A DNA stretch of 6,770 nucleotides, from the NCBI GenBank assembly GCA_007127175.1, contig SKZX01000334.1:1-6770 (forward strand), read 5' to 3'. Under the pieces are notes generated by a model. That model made no database searches and was not told the origin of the DNA. It saw only the letters and a list, made by a program, of their open reading frames with translations. Shown piece after piece: positions 6,699 to 6,770 of this stretch. The stretch comes from Desulfobacterales bacterium (lineage in GTDB: Bacteria > Desulfobacterota > Desulfobacteria > Desulfobacterales > Desulfosalsimonadaceae). The translations under genes were made by a program, and so were the position numbers. Each line of letters opens with the position of its first letter. The first letter of the stretch is position 1.

Positions 6699-6737
6699 AA
6701 TCACGGATTAAGGGGCGATTGAATATTGCCCAAGCCC

Positions 6738-6757
6738 TGCACCCCGATAGGGGTGCA
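6738..6757. repeat. Perfect eight-base inverted repeat with four-base centre
   Basis: TGCACCCC, GATA, GGGGTGCA. It could be a hairpin at the end of a neighbouring transcription unit beyond the right edge, or an operator. Neither strand carries a T-run after it, so it is not a standard intrinsic terminator. The bases between it and the half-site array, and those to its right, hold no recognisable gene. Confidence 0.7.
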
Positions 6758-6770
6758 ATAATATAGCCGG

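Overview
The window holds a single minus-strand operon that fills almost all of its length. It reads from right to left: a promoter region and long leader (about 6770 to 6312), a TusA-family protein, a very large HdrA protein with a GltD-type oxidoreductase built into it, an MvhD-type iron-sulfur protein, an FrhB/FdhB-type iron-sulfur flavoprotein, and an HdrA fragment fused to a response-regulator receiver domain that runs off the left edge. All large open frames on the plus strand are antisense shadows.

The gene content suggests a strictly anaerobic bacterium, most likely a sulfate-reducing or syntrophic member of Desulfobacterota (Desulfobacterales-like). The reasons are the HdrA/GltD fusion, the MvhD partner, the FrhB-like subunit, the moderately GC-rich sequence and a textbook sigma-54 promoter. 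This assignment is inferred from family knowledge; there is no rRNA or other taxonomic marker here.

How the genes probably work together: HdrA proteins carry the bifurcating FAD of soluble heterodisulfide-reductase complexes. The inserted GltD-like module should exchange electrons with NAD(P)H, MvhD usually passes electrons between HdrA and a partner oxidoreductase, and the FrhB-like protein (flavin-type domain plus two ferredoxin-type clusters) is a candidate second entry or exit point. No HdrB or HdrC is visible, so the terminal acceptor is not a classical heterodisulfide site encoded in this window. The TusA-like protein lacks the sulfur-carrying cysteine of its family.

Regulation: a GG-N10-GC sigma-54 promoter (6571-6586, minus strand) lies about 260 bases upstream of the first gene. 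A dense array of TGTTAA/TTAACA half-sites (6651-6698) sits about 90-137 bases upstream of the predicted start, where enhancer-binding activators normally bind. The predicted 250-base leader contains a strong hairpin. The most unusual items are the HdrA-receiver fusion, the fact that it and the HdrA/GltD fusion are interrupted at the same point of the HdrA scaffold, and the cysteine-less TusA protein that heads the operon.
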